A stretch of 64,000 nucleotides of DNA, from the NCBI GenBank assembly GCA_964499935.1, contig CAZCMS010000001.1:434001-498000 (forward strand), in the 5' to 3' direction. The DNA is from CALBGR01 sp964499935 (lineage in GTDB: Bacteria > Patescibacteriota > Saccharimonadia > Saccharimonadales > UBA4665). Below the pieces are notes generated by a model, which was given only the letters and a program-made list of their open reading frames with translations, searched no databases and was not told the DNA's origin. Below are positions 1 to 9,056 of the stretch, in pieces. The number at the start of each line of letters is the position of its first letter. Within the stretch, counting starts at the first letter, position 1. Made by a program: the position numbers and the translations under genes.

Positions 1-890
1 TTGCCATGGAATTCATCCTCGGAGCTTACTTCTAATCCACGCTTCATTGCGCCTTCTGACCCCATGCCACGGTACGTTTTAAATGCATAATCACTCGATC
101 CATCGATAATATTTTGAAAACGTCCAGGAACTTGTTCGGGCTTAAGGTGTACGATATCTCCTGGGGATTCTAGGGTAGATGCAAAAACACGACCAAGCAT
201 AACAGTGCTTGCGCCGGCAGCGAGTGCTTTGACTATATCGCCAGAGTGGCTAATACCGCCATCAGCAATAATCGGTACATCTTGACCGTTCGCGATACGA
301 GCAGTTTCAAGAATCGCGGTGAGCTGAGGTACTCCCATGCCAGAAACAATTCGGGTTGAGCAAATTGCTCCTGGTCCCATGCCTACGCGTAGTCCATCGG
401 CGCCAGCATTAATGAGTGCTTGTGCACCTTCGGCGGTAGCAACACTGCCGGCGATCACATCAATATCGTAGTGAGCTTTAATGTACTGTACTGCTTCAAT
501 GATTTTTTTGGCGTACCCATGAGCGCTGTCTACAAGTAATACGTCTACGCCTGCTGTGATGAGTGCTTCAACTCGCTGCTCGTATCCACTGCTTGATCCA
601 ATTGCTGCGCCCACCAATTGGCCAGCTGCTTTCACTTTTGCAACTTCTGCTGCTTGATCTTCGACGGTAAGATTGCGATGGATAAATCCAATGCCACCAA
701 GCTTGCCAAGTTCTATGGCGAGCTCACTTTCTGTAACCGTGTCCATTGGCGATGCAACTAAAGGCAGCTTCAGGCTGATAGATTTACTCAGTTTAGTATT
801 TAGTGAAATGTCTGAGCGGTCGAGCTCAGAATATTGAGGTTTCAGCAAAACGTCATCAAACGTCAATGCCAGAGAAAATTGTTGTTCCAT
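1..890 (-). CDS. guaB: IMP dehydrogenase without CBS domains (3' end beyond window)
   Basis: I translated this from the minus strand; the ATG is at 888-890 and the gene runs off the left edge, so the C-terminus is missing. IMPDH oxidises IMP to XMP with NAD+, the committed step of GMP synthesis in the cytoplasm. Visible motifs are FDDVLL near the N-terminus, SPMDTVTE, GGIGFIHRNL, the phosphate-binding DGG, the catalytic loop GPGAICSTRIVSGMGVPQ (Cys codon at 360-362) and YRGMGSEGAM near the edge. The active-site loop fits IMPDH better than GMP reductase. The usual ~120-residue CBS pair between the HRNL segment and the VGAAIG strand is absent: the chain goes directly from AAEVAKVKAAG to QLVGAAIG. 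It is divergent from uvrC. GMP reductase is the main alternative. Confidence 0.9.
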   Translation of the reverse strand, partial: MEQQFSLALTFDDVLLKPQYSELDRSDISLNTKLSKSISLKLPLVASPMDTVTESELAIELGKLGGIGFIHRNLTVEDQAAEVAKVKAAGQLVGAAIGSSSGYEQRVEALITAGVDVLLVDSAHGYAKKIIEAVQYIKAHYDIDVIAGSVATAEGAQALINAGADGLRVGMGPGAICSTRIVSGMGVPQLTAILETARIANGQDVPIIADGGISHSGDIVKALAAGASTVMLGRVFASTLESPGDIVHLKPEQVPGRFQNIIDGSSDYAFKTYRGMGSEGAMKRGLEVSSEDEFHG

Positions 891-961
891 AAGTCATTCT
901 AAGATGCTTGTGCTGTTCAGGTCAAGCCCAAGGTTTTTTAAGTGTCGATTCGAGAAGCGGT

Positions 962-967
962 TATACT
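962..967 (+). promoter_or_regulatory. -10 box placing uvrC on a leaderless mRNA
   Basis: TATACT ends six bases before the GTG at 974. Initiation about seven bases after a -10 box would start the RNA at or next to the GTG, leaving no 5' leader and no Shine-Dalgarno site. The same geometry recurs through the window. Confidence 0.6.
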
Positions 968-973
968 ATAAGA

Positions 974-2479
974 GTGACAGAGAAGCTTAATGAAAAATTA
1001 AAAGAACTACCGACCAAGCCGGGTGTGTATTTTCATAAAGATGCATCGGGCAAAATTATTTATGTTGGTAAGGCAGCCGTGCTCAGAAATCGCGTGCGAC
1101 AGTATTTTCAGAAATCTCGTGGACGTGATCCTAAAACCGAAGCGTTAGTAGCTGAGATCGCTGATGTAGATTGGATGGTTGTTGAAAGTGAGATGGAGGC
1201 ATTGTTTCTTGAAGCGGAAATGATCCGTCGCTACATGCCGCAGTACAATATTTTGCTACGTGACGATAAATCAATGACGTATATACGGATAGATTATGAC
1301 AGCGATTATCCGACTGTCAGCACAACGCGACGACCATTGGATGATGGTGCAAAATATTTTGGTCCGTATCTTAGTACTACAAGCGTGCGTCAAGCACTAA
1401 AATTGTTGCGTAGAATATTTCCGTATGCTACCAAACGCACACCCAATCAAAAACGCGCGACGTTGTATTATCATCTTAAGCTCGATCCAGGATTGGAAGA
1501 AGGCAAAACAAGCCTCGAAGATTACCGCGCAAATTTACGAAAATTAATATCGGTTATTCAGGGTAAACGAACTAGCGTGATTCGTGATATCGAACGAGAT
1601 ATGAAGACTGCTGCCAAAGATGCAGATTTTGAGCTAGCTGCAAAGTTAAGGAATCAATTATTTGCTTTGCAGAATCTAAACAGACAGGTCGTATTCAGCG
1701 ACAAAGAATTTTTAGATATCAGTAAAGATCATGCGTTGAATGAACTTGTAGATATATTGAGCCTCGACAAATTCCCGCAGCGTATAGAAGGGTATGATAT
1801 CAGCCACATGCAGGGTACTGATGTGGTCGCGAGCATGGTGGTGTTTACGAATGGCGTGAGCAACAAGGGCGAATATCGCAAATTTAAGACCAAGAAAAAC
1901 CACAATAATGATTTTTATAATATGAACGAGACACTCAAAAGACGACTGAGTGAAAAGAATATTAAAGCCTGGGGCAAGCCAAATCTAGTACTTATCGATG
2001 GTGGTAAAGGGCAGCTGGACGCAGCAATCCAAGCACGGGATGAGTCTGGCTGTGAAAAAATTCCGTTTATAGGGCTTGCAAAGCGCGAAGAACAAATCGT
2101 GATCGAAAAAAGCAGATCAAACATACAACTTAATATCGAAGCATTGCGTAAACTAGGTGGTTTTATGAGCGAAAGCGATGACTTTATATTAGTCAATGTG
2201 CCTCATAATACAAACGTGGTGAAGCTACTACAACGCATCCGCGATGAATCGCATCGTTTTGCAGTATCGTATCATTCGGTGCTAAAAACCAAACGCCAAA
2301 CAGCCAGCGCACTCGATGATATTCCAACAATAGGTCCATCTACGCGCAAAAAATTACTCAAAACATTCGGTAGTGTACGTGGTATTATGCAGGCTCGCGA
2401 CTGGGAACTTGAAAAAGTTGTTGGCGAGAAAAAAGCCATAATTCTAAAGCAATATCTGCGTCCACTCAAAAAACAATAA
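974..2479 (+). CDS. uvrC: Excinuclease ABC subunit C
   Basis: UvrC makes the two incisions of nucleotide excision repair with UvrAB. Seen in order: an N-terminal GIY-YIG nuclease (PGVYFHKDASGKIIYVGKA, with arginines at LRNRVRQYF), a central UVR motif (about DFELAAKLRNQL), the RNase-H-like nuclease (GYDISHMQGTDVVASMVVF, then LVLIDGGKGQLDAA) and a C-terminal helix-hairpin-helix (IPTIGPSTRKKLLKTFG). At 501 residues it is short against the usual ~600. I chose GTG 974 because the protein family begins here and a TATACT box lies six bases upstream; an in-frame ATG at 908 would add 22 non-conserved residues and lies upstream of that promoter. Confidence 0.93.
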   Translation: MTEKLNEKLKELPTKPGVYFHKDASGKIIYVGKAAVLRNRVRQYFQKSRGRDPKTEALVAEIADVDWMVVESEMEALFLEAEMIRRYMPQYNILLRDDKSMTYIRIDYDSDYPTVSTTRRPLDDGAKYFGPYLSTTSVRQALKLLRRIFPYATKRTPNQKRATLYYHLKLDPGLEEGKTSLEDYRANLRKLISVIQGKRTSVIRDIERDMKTAAKDADFELAAKLRNQLFALQNLNRQVVFSDKEFLDISKDHALNELVDILSLDKFPQRIEGYDISHMQGTDVVASMVVFTNGVSNKGEYRKFKTKKNHNNDFYNMNETLKRRLSEKNIKAWGKPNLVLIDGGKGQLDAAIQARDESGCEKIPFIGLAKREEQIVIEKSRSNIQLNIEALRKLGGFMSESDDFILVNVPHNTNVVKLLQRIRDESHRFAVSYHSVLKTKRQTASALDDIPTIGPSTRKKLLKTFGSVRGIMQARDWELEKVVGEKKAIILKQYLRPLKKQ

Positions 2480-2561
2480 ATTTAAGTAGGTATGCTCGGT
2501 AGAGATAGTTGCGTGTAATCTGTTATACTAATACATCAGGCCCAGAAAAGAGACAGTAAAA

Positions 2562-4211
2562 ATGCCAGCAACAATAGAGATTGAAGAGAAGACATTTGGC
2601 GATAAGCGCCTTTTTAAAGACGTGAAATTTTCGTTGCAAGACGGCGAAAAGGTAGGGCTTATTGGGCGTAACGGCGAAGGCAAGACAACACTGTTTCGTA
2701 TTCTCTCTGGAGAAGATAAGGACTATCAGGGTGACATAACTGTGAGTCGCGGTATGAGTATTATCGCTACCAGGCAAGAGCACCACGGCTTTGAAAAATT
2801 AACGGCTATGCAATATATTTTGCAGGACTTGCCCGAATATTCGCAGCTGAAGCATATCATGGACACCTATCCGGCAGAGATGGGCGACAATATGAAAAAA
2901 ATTCATGAATACAGCAATGCGTTAGAGAAATTTGATCACCTGGGGTACTACACGATCGAAGATGAAGTGCTGCAAGTATTGGAAAGTTTCCAGCTTGACC
3001 ATAAAATTGACGTACCACTTTCTGAACTTTCTGGTGGACAAAAGCGTTTGGTAGAGGTTGCGAAAATCATGTTGTCACGTACACACATTGCACTAGTAGA
3101 CGAGCCGACGAACCACATGGATTACGAAGCTAAAGAAAAGTTTTTGCAGTGGATGAGCGCTGCCAAAGAAACTGTGCTTGTAATTACGCACGACCGCGAT
3201 GTGCTACAAAAAGTCGATAGAATTATCGAGCTCAAAGATAGGCAGATCACATCATTTAACGGAAACTATGACGCCTATTTGGCACAAAACGCTACTAGTA
3301 CAAGTAGTCAGATGAACGAATTTGAACTCACGCAACGTCGCATTGTGAACCTAAAAGCAAAAGTGATCGAATACAAGCGATTTAAGGAAAAAGCACGTCA
3401 CCCTGGTACGATCCAAAGATTCTTAAGGCTCGAAAACAATGCTCGAAAAGAGCTAGCCGAGCTGGAAAAAGTTGCGAAGCCAACATTCTGGATTGATCGT
3501 GAGTCGGTTGCGGATATGGGCCTAAAAACGGGCGAACAATACGAGAAATTTAAAGCGAAAAATATTCGTATGAGTGGTGCTCGTGCAAACGAAGGGCGAA
3601 GCAGATTATTGCTTGATATAGTAAAACTGTCTGTTGGATATGATGAAAGGCCATTGTTTTCCGGTGTGTCATTTCAGGTGCGCGAGGGTGAAATTCTCGA
3701 ACTACGCGGACGAAATGGCGCTGGTAAAACGACGCTCATAAAAACATTATTGGCTACTGCTGCACACGAGAAAATGCCCGCAAAAATATTCGGTGGTGAA
3801 ATAACGGTTGATCAAAAAGTCGTCGTGGGTGTGTATGATCAGGAGATAAGTGAAGGACTATTCGGCAAGACACTCTACCAAGCAATCGAACATATATATT
3901 TGTCGCGTAACCTACAAATTAGTGACACAAAAATCCGCCAGCTTATGAACGATTATCTGTTTACGCAAGGCGATATTGCATTGCCTGTGAAGCAGTTGAG
4001 TGGTGGACAGAAAGCACGCTTGCAGCTTATCGCTATGCTTGCGAGCAATCCTGCGCTACTCGTCCTCGACGAACCAACAAATCACCTTGATCTGCCAAGT
4101 ATTGAAGAAATGGAACACGCTCTCAAAAATTACAAAGGAGCAATCCTCTACGTCTCCCACGATAGCTATTTCCGTCGTACGCTCGGTGGTGAAGTAGTCC
4201 AGCTCACATAA
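2562..4211 (+). CDS. ABC-F family ATPase (ribosome-associated type)
   Basis: This is a soluble protein with two ABC ATPase domains and no membrane segments, the ABC-F arrangement of translation factors and ribosome-protection proteins such as EttA. The first domain has GRNGEGKTT (Walker A), LSGGQKR (signature) and ALVDEPTNHMD (Walker B). The second has GRNGAGKTT, LSGGQKARL and LVLDEPTNHLD. A lysine-rich linker at about residues 240-320 (KAKVIEYKRFKEKARH) fits the P-site tRNA interaction motif region. At 549 residues the length is normal. A TATACT at 2524-2529 lies 32 bases upstream with a weak purine-rich leader. A housekeeping translation role is more likely than drug resistance, but the subfamily cannot be fixed from sequence alone. 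Confidence 0.9.
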   Translation: MPATIEIEEKTFGDKRLFKDVKFSLQDGEKVGLIGRNGEGKTTLFRILSGEDKDYQGDITVSRGMSIIATRQEHHGFEKLTAMQYILQDLPEYSQLKHIMDTYPAEMGDNMKKIHEYSNALEKFDHLGYYTIEDEVLQVLESFQLDHKIDVPLSELSGGQKRLVEVAKIMLSRTHIALVDEPTNHMDYEAKEKFLQWMSAAKETVLVITHDRDVLQKVDRIIELKDRQITSFNGNYDAYLAQNATSTSSQMNEFELTQRRIVNLKAKVIEYKRFKEKARHPGTIQRFLRLENNARKELAELEKVAKPTFWIDRESVADMGLKTGEQYEKFKAKNIRMSGARANEGRSRLLLDIVKLSVGYDERPLFSGVSFQVREGEILELRGRNGAGKTTLIKTLLATAAHEKMPAKIFGGEITVDQKVVVGVYDQEISEGLFGKTLYQAIEHIYLSRNLQISDTKIRQLMNDYLFTQGDIALPVKQLSGGQKARLQLIAMLASNPALLVLDEPTNHLDLPSIEEMEHALKNYKGAILYVSHDSYFRRTLGGEVVQLT

Positions 4212-4253
4212 AGACTAGTAATTATCATTAATTTATGCTATAATATAATTATA

Positions 4254-5225
4254 ATGCCAAGTCAAGAATATGACATACGAATATCTGGTGAGGAGATGCA
4301 GCCTATTGAGGTTGTGTCGACATTGAATAGCAGGCATAGTAACCCAGAGCGCTACGCAACAAGTTTTGCTGCTCCTAGGCTAAAGTCGAAACTTGGTAGC
4401 CTGCAACCAGATGAATTATGTGTAGTAAGTGGAGAATTTAGTGCAATTGATATTAATGACACAACTACGGCAAGTTTGGTTGACCTGGGCGATGAGTTTG
4501 CTCGAGCACGCGGACAAAGTCGGACTGAAGTACGGTTTGCACAGCTTGTGCTCGAAGATGAAATTGTGGGCCAAAAGGCAGCGTTAGTGGCAGTGAAATA
4601 TACCGATCCTGCCCTAGCTGCACGTGAATTTGCTGCAATGAGTGCAGTGAATGCGCTCATTCATCATTCAAATACTCAATCTTCTTTTCGTCCGATTGGT
4701 TTTTTGAATAATGCTGTTCAGTCAGAGAGGCTGCGACGCCCTGTGGTTGGCTTAGTGACGGACTACGAGCACGAAGTGCTTACTCTTGATAGGGTATTCT
4801 GGGATCGAGAAATCATAGCTGAACCTCAGGTTGTTGGGCATGCCTTGGGTCGTGCTGCGACCTGGATGGCGACCTTGCATGCTGCAGGAATTGCACATGG
4901 TGATGCCCAGCCGAAAAATATCGCAGAAGGAAATACGCAAACGCCACGCTATGTTGACCTAGAGGGGGCGGTGAACTTGTATGCCAAAAACGGATCTCTT
5001 AATGCTGACCTTGCATATGCATTGGTGCGTGACGATCTTGGAGTATTCTTGACTCATCTCGAAGGTGATTATACAGACATGATTCCTGAATATTTTGCAC
5101 GTCGCTATATGGAAAATATGGCAAAAGTCGATAAAGCACATATTGGTGAAGTAACAGAAGAAGACATCCTTAAACTTGCACACGCGCCACAACAGCCCAT
5201 CGCTCGCTTTGGACAATATTTATAG
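4254..5225 (+). CDS. Protein-kinase-like phosphotransferase, unknown substrate
   Basis: This 323-residue soluble protein is not a recognised named family. The C-terminal half has a kinase-type catalytic loop, HGDAQPKN (His215, Asp217, Asn222), followed by YVDLEG at the position of the metal-binding DFG, as in aminoglycoside phosphotransferase, RIO and LPS-kinase-like folds. The segment ALVAVKYTDPALAAREF around residues 110-125 could supply the ATP-binding lysine and helix C glutamate. There is no signal peptide or membrane segment. A TATAAT at 4239-4244 lies nine bases before the ATG, so the mRNA is probably leaderless. The neighbours give no clear functional clue. Confidence 0.6.
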   Translation: MPSQEYDIRISGEEMQPIEVVSTLNSRHSNPERYATSFAAPRLKSKLGSLQPDELCVVSGEFSAIDINDTTTASLVDLGDEFARARGQSRTEVRFAQLVLEDEIVGQKAALVAVKYTDPALAAREFAAMSAVNALIHHSNTQSSFRPIGFLNNAVQSERLRRPVVGLVTDYEHEVLTLDRVFWDREIIAEPQVVGHALGRAATWMATLHAAGIAHGDAQPKNIAEGNTQTPRYVDLEGAVNLYAKNGSLNADLAYALVRDDLGVFLTHLEGDYTDMIPEYFARRYMENMAKVDKAHIGEVTEEDILKLAHAPQQPIARFGQYL

Positions 5226-5248
5226 ACATAGGCTGCTATACTGCATAG

Positions 5249-6478
5249 ATGACAGAAACACTTTTTTCGGCTGAATTTTTCAGGCATAACCGCGAGCAAT
5301 TGCGAAAACTTGTTAATGCAGAAGTCATCGTAATAACAGCAAACGGAGTCTTACAGCGAAGTGCTGATACGGTGTATCCATTCCAGCAAGATACGAATTT
5401 TTGGTATGTCATAGGTATTGATGAGCCTGATGTGCTGCTGGTGATGGATGTAGGTGAAGAGTATATAATTTTGCCAAAACGTAGTTACTACCAGGATACC
5501 TTTGATGGCATGCTTAACACTGAGATTGTTAAACAAAAATCGGGAATCAAAAATATCTACTCTTTTGAAGAAGGTTGGAAAAAATTAAAAGCACGCATAA
5601 GTAAGGTGGATCAGGTAGCAACTATCGCTCCGCCACCGCATTATATTGATGTGTACGGTATGTATACAAACCCTGCTCGGCGGGTGCTGGCGCGATCACT
5701 ACGAGAAATTCAAGAGTCTATAAAACTCGTTGATATACGTGAACATTTTGCCACTCTGCGCATGATAAAACAGCCGGCAGAAATCGAGGCCATAAAACGT
5801 GCAATTGCTATTACAGGTGATGGGCTTGCAGAGGTTATAGGGGCAGCCCGATCAGATCGATACAAGTACGAATATGAAGTAGAGGCTGATCTCACTCGAG
5901 CATTTCGGCACAACAAATCCGACCATGCATTTGATCCAATTATTGCTGGAGGTGCCAGAGCATGTACATTGCATAATACCAATATGTCGAGCACCATACA
6001 TAGGAATGAATTATTACTTTTTGATATCGGTGCGTCGTACAAAGGCTATGCTGCTGATATAACGCGAACTATAGCTATAGGCAAGCCTACAAAAAGACAG
6101 CAAGCGGTGTATGACGCCGTGAAAGATGCGCAAGAATATGCATACTCGCTGCTAAAGCCAGGGGTGGACTTAAAAGATTACGAACTAAAAATAGAGCATT
6201 ATATTGGCGAAAAGTTAGTAGAACTTGGTGTAGTTAAGAAAAACGAAAGCAGCGAGGTACGCAAATATTATCCGCATGCTGCATCGCATCACCTAGGGCT
6301 TGACGTGCACGATATAGACGATAGAAAAAGCCTATTGGCACCAAATATGGTTATTACTGTTGAGCCAGGAATTTATATTCCAGAAGAAGGTATCGGTGTG
6401 CGCATAGAAGATGATGTGCGAATCACCGAAGATGGCATCGAAGTGCTATCTGCGCACTTGCCGTCGCAGCTCGATTAG
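5249..6478 (+). CDS. pepP: Xaa-Pro aminopeptidase (M24 family)
   Basis: This enzyme removes an N-terminal residue in front of proline using two metal ions, in the cytoplasm. Residues 1-150 match the aminopeptidase P N-terminal domain (ITANGVLQRSADTVYPF, NFWYVIGIDEPD). Residues 160-409 form the pita-bread M24 domain: LFDIGASYKGYAADITRT gives the two Asp ligands, HAASHHLGLDVHD the His, and VEPGIYIPEEG and VRIEDDVRIT the two Glu ligands. All five expected ligands are visible. At 409 residues it is close to normal length. TATACT at 5237-5242 lies six bases before the ATG, predicting a leaderless mRNA. It probably helps use peptides imported from outside; a PepQ-type prolidase is the alternative. 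Confidence 0.88.
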   Translation: MTETLFSAEFFRHNREQLRKLVNAEVIVITANGVLQRSADTVYPFQQDTNFWYVIGIDEPDVLLVMDVGEEYIILPKRSYYQDTFDGMLNTEIVKQKSGIKNIYSFEEGWKKLKARISKVDQVATIAPPPHYIDVYGMYTNPARRVLARSLREIQESIKLVDIREHFATLRMIKQPAEIEAIKRAIAITGDGLAEVIGAARSDRYKYEYEVEADLTRAFRHNKSDHAFDPIIAGGARACTLHNTNMSSTIHRNELLLFDIGASYKGYAADITRTIAIGKPTKRQQAVYDAVKDAQEYAYSLLKPGVDLKDYELKIEHYIGEKLVELGVVKKNESSEVRKYYPHAASHHLGLDVHDIDDRKSLLAPNMVITVEPGIYIPEEGIGVRIEDDVRITEDGIEVLSAHLPSQLD

Positions 6479-6498
6479 ACTAGAATGTGGTGTAGATC

Positions 6499-6882
6499 AT
6501 GGCAAATAAATATTCTCCAAACCTTATTTACAGGTTTGCACTCCGTTGGTTCGTTTGTAGCTTAGGTCTGTGGATCGCAGCAGGTTTATTAGGTGGTGAC
6601 AGAATTACCTACGACGACCGTATTGGCGTCGTCATTATCGGCGGTCTTTTACTGGCTATAATCAATGCAATTATTAAGCCGGTTGTTGTTATTCTTTCGT
6701 TGCCAGCAATTTTATTTACGCTCGGACTGTTTATGGTTGTTATAAATGGTCTTATGGTGATGCTTGCGAGTACAATCTATAGTCCGCTCGATGTTTCGAG
6801 TATCTGGTCGGCAATGCTTGCAGGAGTGGTCATTGGGCTGGTAAACTACCTTGTATCAGCTATTTTGGAGGAGCGTTCGTGA
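6499..6882 (+). CDS. Small four-helix membrane protein, YvlD/phage-holin-4-like
   Basis: This 127-residue protein has about four hydrophobic helices (FVCSLGLWIAAGLLGG; VVIIGGLLLAIINAIIKPVVVIL; LPAILFTLGLFMVVINGLMVML; WSAMLAGVVIGLVNYLVSAIL). The order and the INAIIKPVVVILSLP segment fit the YvlD/phage holin family 4 membrane proteins, whose function is not established. It is the first gene of a tight cluster: its TGA overlaps the GTG of secG by four bases, so the two are probably translated together. Confidence 0.7.
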   Translation: MANKYSPNLIYRFALRWFVCSLGLWIAAGLLGGDRITYDDRIGVVIIGGLLLAIINAIIKPVVVILSLPAILFTLGLFMVVINGLMVMLASTIYSPLDVSSIWSAMLAGVVIGLVNYLVSAILEERS

Positions 6883-7094
6883 GTATTTGGAATTATATAA
6901 CTATTGGATCAGGAATTTTTCTAGTATTTCTTATTCTGATTCAAACTAGAGGTGCTTCTCTGGGTGCGGGGCTCGGCGGTGGTGCAGAGGTCAACACCAC
7001 TCGTCGCGGTACTGACAAAACTATTTTTCAGATTACGATTATCATGGTGATGATTTTTGCAGCATCGTTGATACTCGGCATTGTTATAGAGTAG
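6879..7094 (+). CDS. secG: Preprotein translocase subunit SecG
   Basis: SecG is the small accessory subunit of the SecYEG channel in the cytoplasmic membrane. This 71-residue protein has two helices (YITIGSGIFLVFLILIQTR and FQITIIMVMIFAASLILGIV) around a glycine-rich cytoplasmic loop (GASLGAGLGGGAEVNTTRRG), which is the family pattern. It starts with GTG in a GTGA overlap with the preceding gene. It is followed after ten bases by the peptide-binding protein gene. Confidence 0.9.
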   Translation: MSIWNYITIGSGIFLVFLILIQTRGASLGAGLGGGAEVNTTRRGTDKTIFQITIIMVMIFAASLILGIVIE

Positions 7095-7104
7095 TTAATT
7101 ATTT

Positions 7105-8880
7105 ATGAGCAGCTCTCGATCACATAAGCTTCGCTTGCGTCGCAAAATTCGCTTACACCGAAAGCAGGTTGAAGCTGCAAGTTCGCAGACAGATAAATAC
7201 TTTTTCAGAAGACTTGATAGATTGGTTCATGTCCGACGTTTTGTTTCCGCATGGATGATTCTTGTTATGGTGATGATAGGGTGTCTGATAGTCCAGCTGT
7301 CGGCGCTGAGCCAGTATTATCAAAAATTACAGCCTGCACCAGGAGGCGTGTACACAGAAGGTGTTATTGGTTCGTTTACAAATGCGAATCCGCTGTATGC
7401 AACGAGTACAGCAGACAGTACAGTTGCAAAACTGTTGTTTAGCGGGCTGCTAAAGTACGACAAGAACGGTAAGTTAACAGGTGATCTGGCCGAGAAATGG
7501 GAATCGGATAGTCGAGGACAGGTGTATACCGTAAAACTTCGTCCTGACTTACGGTGGAGCGACGGAAAGCCTTTGACATCATCGGACGTGTTATTTACGT
7601 ATGCAGTTATTCAGAACCCAGACGCAGGATCGCCACTGTACAACAGTTGGCAGGGTGTTAAAGTTGAGGCTAAGGATGCAAGAACCATAATGTTTACCTT
7701 GGATAATCCACTTGCATCGTTTCCTCAGGCGCTCACAAATGGGTTGATTCCACGTCACGTACTGAAAGATGTTCCAATGGTAGACATGCGATCAGCTTCG
7801 TTTAATACGAATAAGCCAATTGGGGCAGGCCCGTTTATGTGGCAAAACTTAACAGTGCATGGCGGAGCGGATGCTACAGACCGTGAAGAGCGCATCATGC
7901 TCGAAGCAAATAGTAACTACTATAGTGGACGACCAAATCTCGACACCTTTATTATTCGTACGTTCCGGGGTGAACAGCAGATGTTGCAGCGCTATAATAG
8001 TCACGAACTCAATGCTATGACGGGGCTTACTGATGTTCCCGAGGGTATTACTGAACAGTACCAGGCGTATAACCTTCCTCAGACAGCTGTTATGACTACA
8101 TTTTTCAAGACAACCAGCGGTGTATTGGCAGACAAGACGGTTCGACAGGCTATTACAAAAGCAACTGATACGAATGCTATTCGTAAGAGTTTGTCGTACC
8201 CAGCAAAATCAGCGAACGCTCCTTTGTTGAAAGGTATGTTAGGGTATGATGCATCTTTGGCGCAATTCTCTTATGATGCAAGTGCTGCGTCAAAGCAGCT
8301 CGAAGAGGCGGGTTGGGTATTACCTTCGGGTAAGACCACGCGTGAAAAAGAAGGTCAAAAACTCGAGTTTACCCTATTTGCCGAGAGTAGTAGCGAAGCT
8401 GCGCGTGTAACTCGTATGTTGCAGCAACAATGGCAGAAGGTGGGCATTGGAGTAAAGGTAGAGTTGCAAGCAAGTACCGATTTTCAGGTAACACTTGCTG
8501 AACATAGCTACGATGCGCTATTAAGAGGTGTATCAATCGGCGTTGATCCAGACGTGTTTGTGTATTGGCACAGTAGTCAAGCAGATGTATTGTCGAGCGG
8601 TAGATTAAACTTCTCTGAGTATAAGTCGAGCGCAGTTGACGAAGCGTTAGGCTCTGCACGAACTCGTACAGATCCTGCGCTAAGAATTGCCAAATACAAG
8701 CCGTTTCTGGCAGCCTGGCGCGAAGATGCTCCTGCTGTAAGTCTATACCAGCCTCGAGTTCTATATGTAGTACGTGATACAGTATATGGCCTTGATGAGC
8801 ATGTTGTTGTAGCTGCAAGCGATCGCTATGCCAATGTGAGTGATTGGATGGTCAGACTTGTGAAGACGACTGTTGATTAG
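7105..8880 (+). CDS. Oligopeptide-binding protein of an ABC importer (SBP family 5)
   Basis: This is a membrane-tethered extracellular solute-binding protein of the OppA/DppA type. A basic N-terminal tail of about 50 residues precedes one hydrophobic helix (AWMILVMVMIGCLIVQLSAL); there is no clear lipobox, so it is probably an uncleaved anchor. The family 5 pattern follows: GSFTNANPLYATSTADSTVAKLLFSGLLKYD, LAEKWESDSRGQVYTVKLRPDLRWSDGKPLTSSDVLFTY, and a C-terminal lobe ending in DAPAVSLYQPRVLYVV. At 591 residues it is full length. No permease or ATPase gene lies beside it, so it is an orphan here. It is probably co-transcribed with secG. Confidence 0.88.
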   Translation: MSSSRSHKLRLRRKIRLHRKQVEAASSQTDKYFFRRLDRLVHVRRFVSAWMILVMVMIGCLIVQLSALSQYYQKLQPAPGGVYTEGVIGSFTNANPLYATSTADSTVAKLLFSGLLKYDKNGKLTGDLAEKWESDSRGQVYTVKLRPDLRWSDGKPLTSSDVLFTYAVIQNPDAGSPLYNSWQGVKVEAKDARTIMFTLDNPLASFPQALTNGLIPRHVLKDVPMVDMRSASFNTNKPIGAGPFMWQNLTVHGGADATDREERIMLEANSNYYSGRPNLDTFIIRTFRGEQQMLQRYNSHELNAMTGLTDVPEGITEQYQAYNLPQTAVMTTFFKTTSGVLADKTVRQAITKATDTNAIRKSLSYPAKSANAPLLKGMLGYDASLAQFSYDASAASKQLEEAGWVLPSGKTTREKEGQKLEFTLFAESSSEAARVTRMLQQQWQKVGIGVKVELQASTDFQVTLAEHSYDALLRGVSIGVDPDVFVYWHSSQADVLSSGRLNFSEYKSSAVDEALGSARTRTDPALRIAKYKPFLAAWREDAPAVSLYQPRVLYVVRDTVYGLDEHVVVAASDRYANVSDWMVRLVKTTVD

Positions 8881-8920
8881 CGCAGTAGAGTGACTTACAA
8901 TTACCTTATCTTTGGTGTAT

Positions 8921-9007
8921 GCGCGAGTGGCGGAATTGGTAGACGCGCTAGTTTCAGGTACTAGTGATCGCAAGATCGTGGAGGTTCAAGTCCTCTTTCG
9001 CGCACCA
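8921..9007 (+). tRNA. tRNA-Leu(CAG)
   Basis: This 87-nt class II tRNA has acceptor arms GCGCGAG and TTCGCGC with one G-U pair, an anticodon arm CTAGT-TTCAGGT-ACTAG reading CAG, a long variable arm, a T arm with GGTTCAAGTCC and an encoded 3' CCA. It stands alone between the peptide-binding protein gene and a small unknown gene. Confidence 0.96.
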
Positions 9008-9056
9008 CGGAGATTGTTAATTGTAATATAGTAGTATTTATGTTAAAGTAACTTTT

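Noticed and set aside
1..890. GMP reductase instead of IMP dehydrogenase
   Set aside because: The catalytic loop reads ICSTRIVSGMGVPQ and the C-terminal YRGMGS motif is IMPDH-like; absence of CBS domains alone does not make it a reductase.
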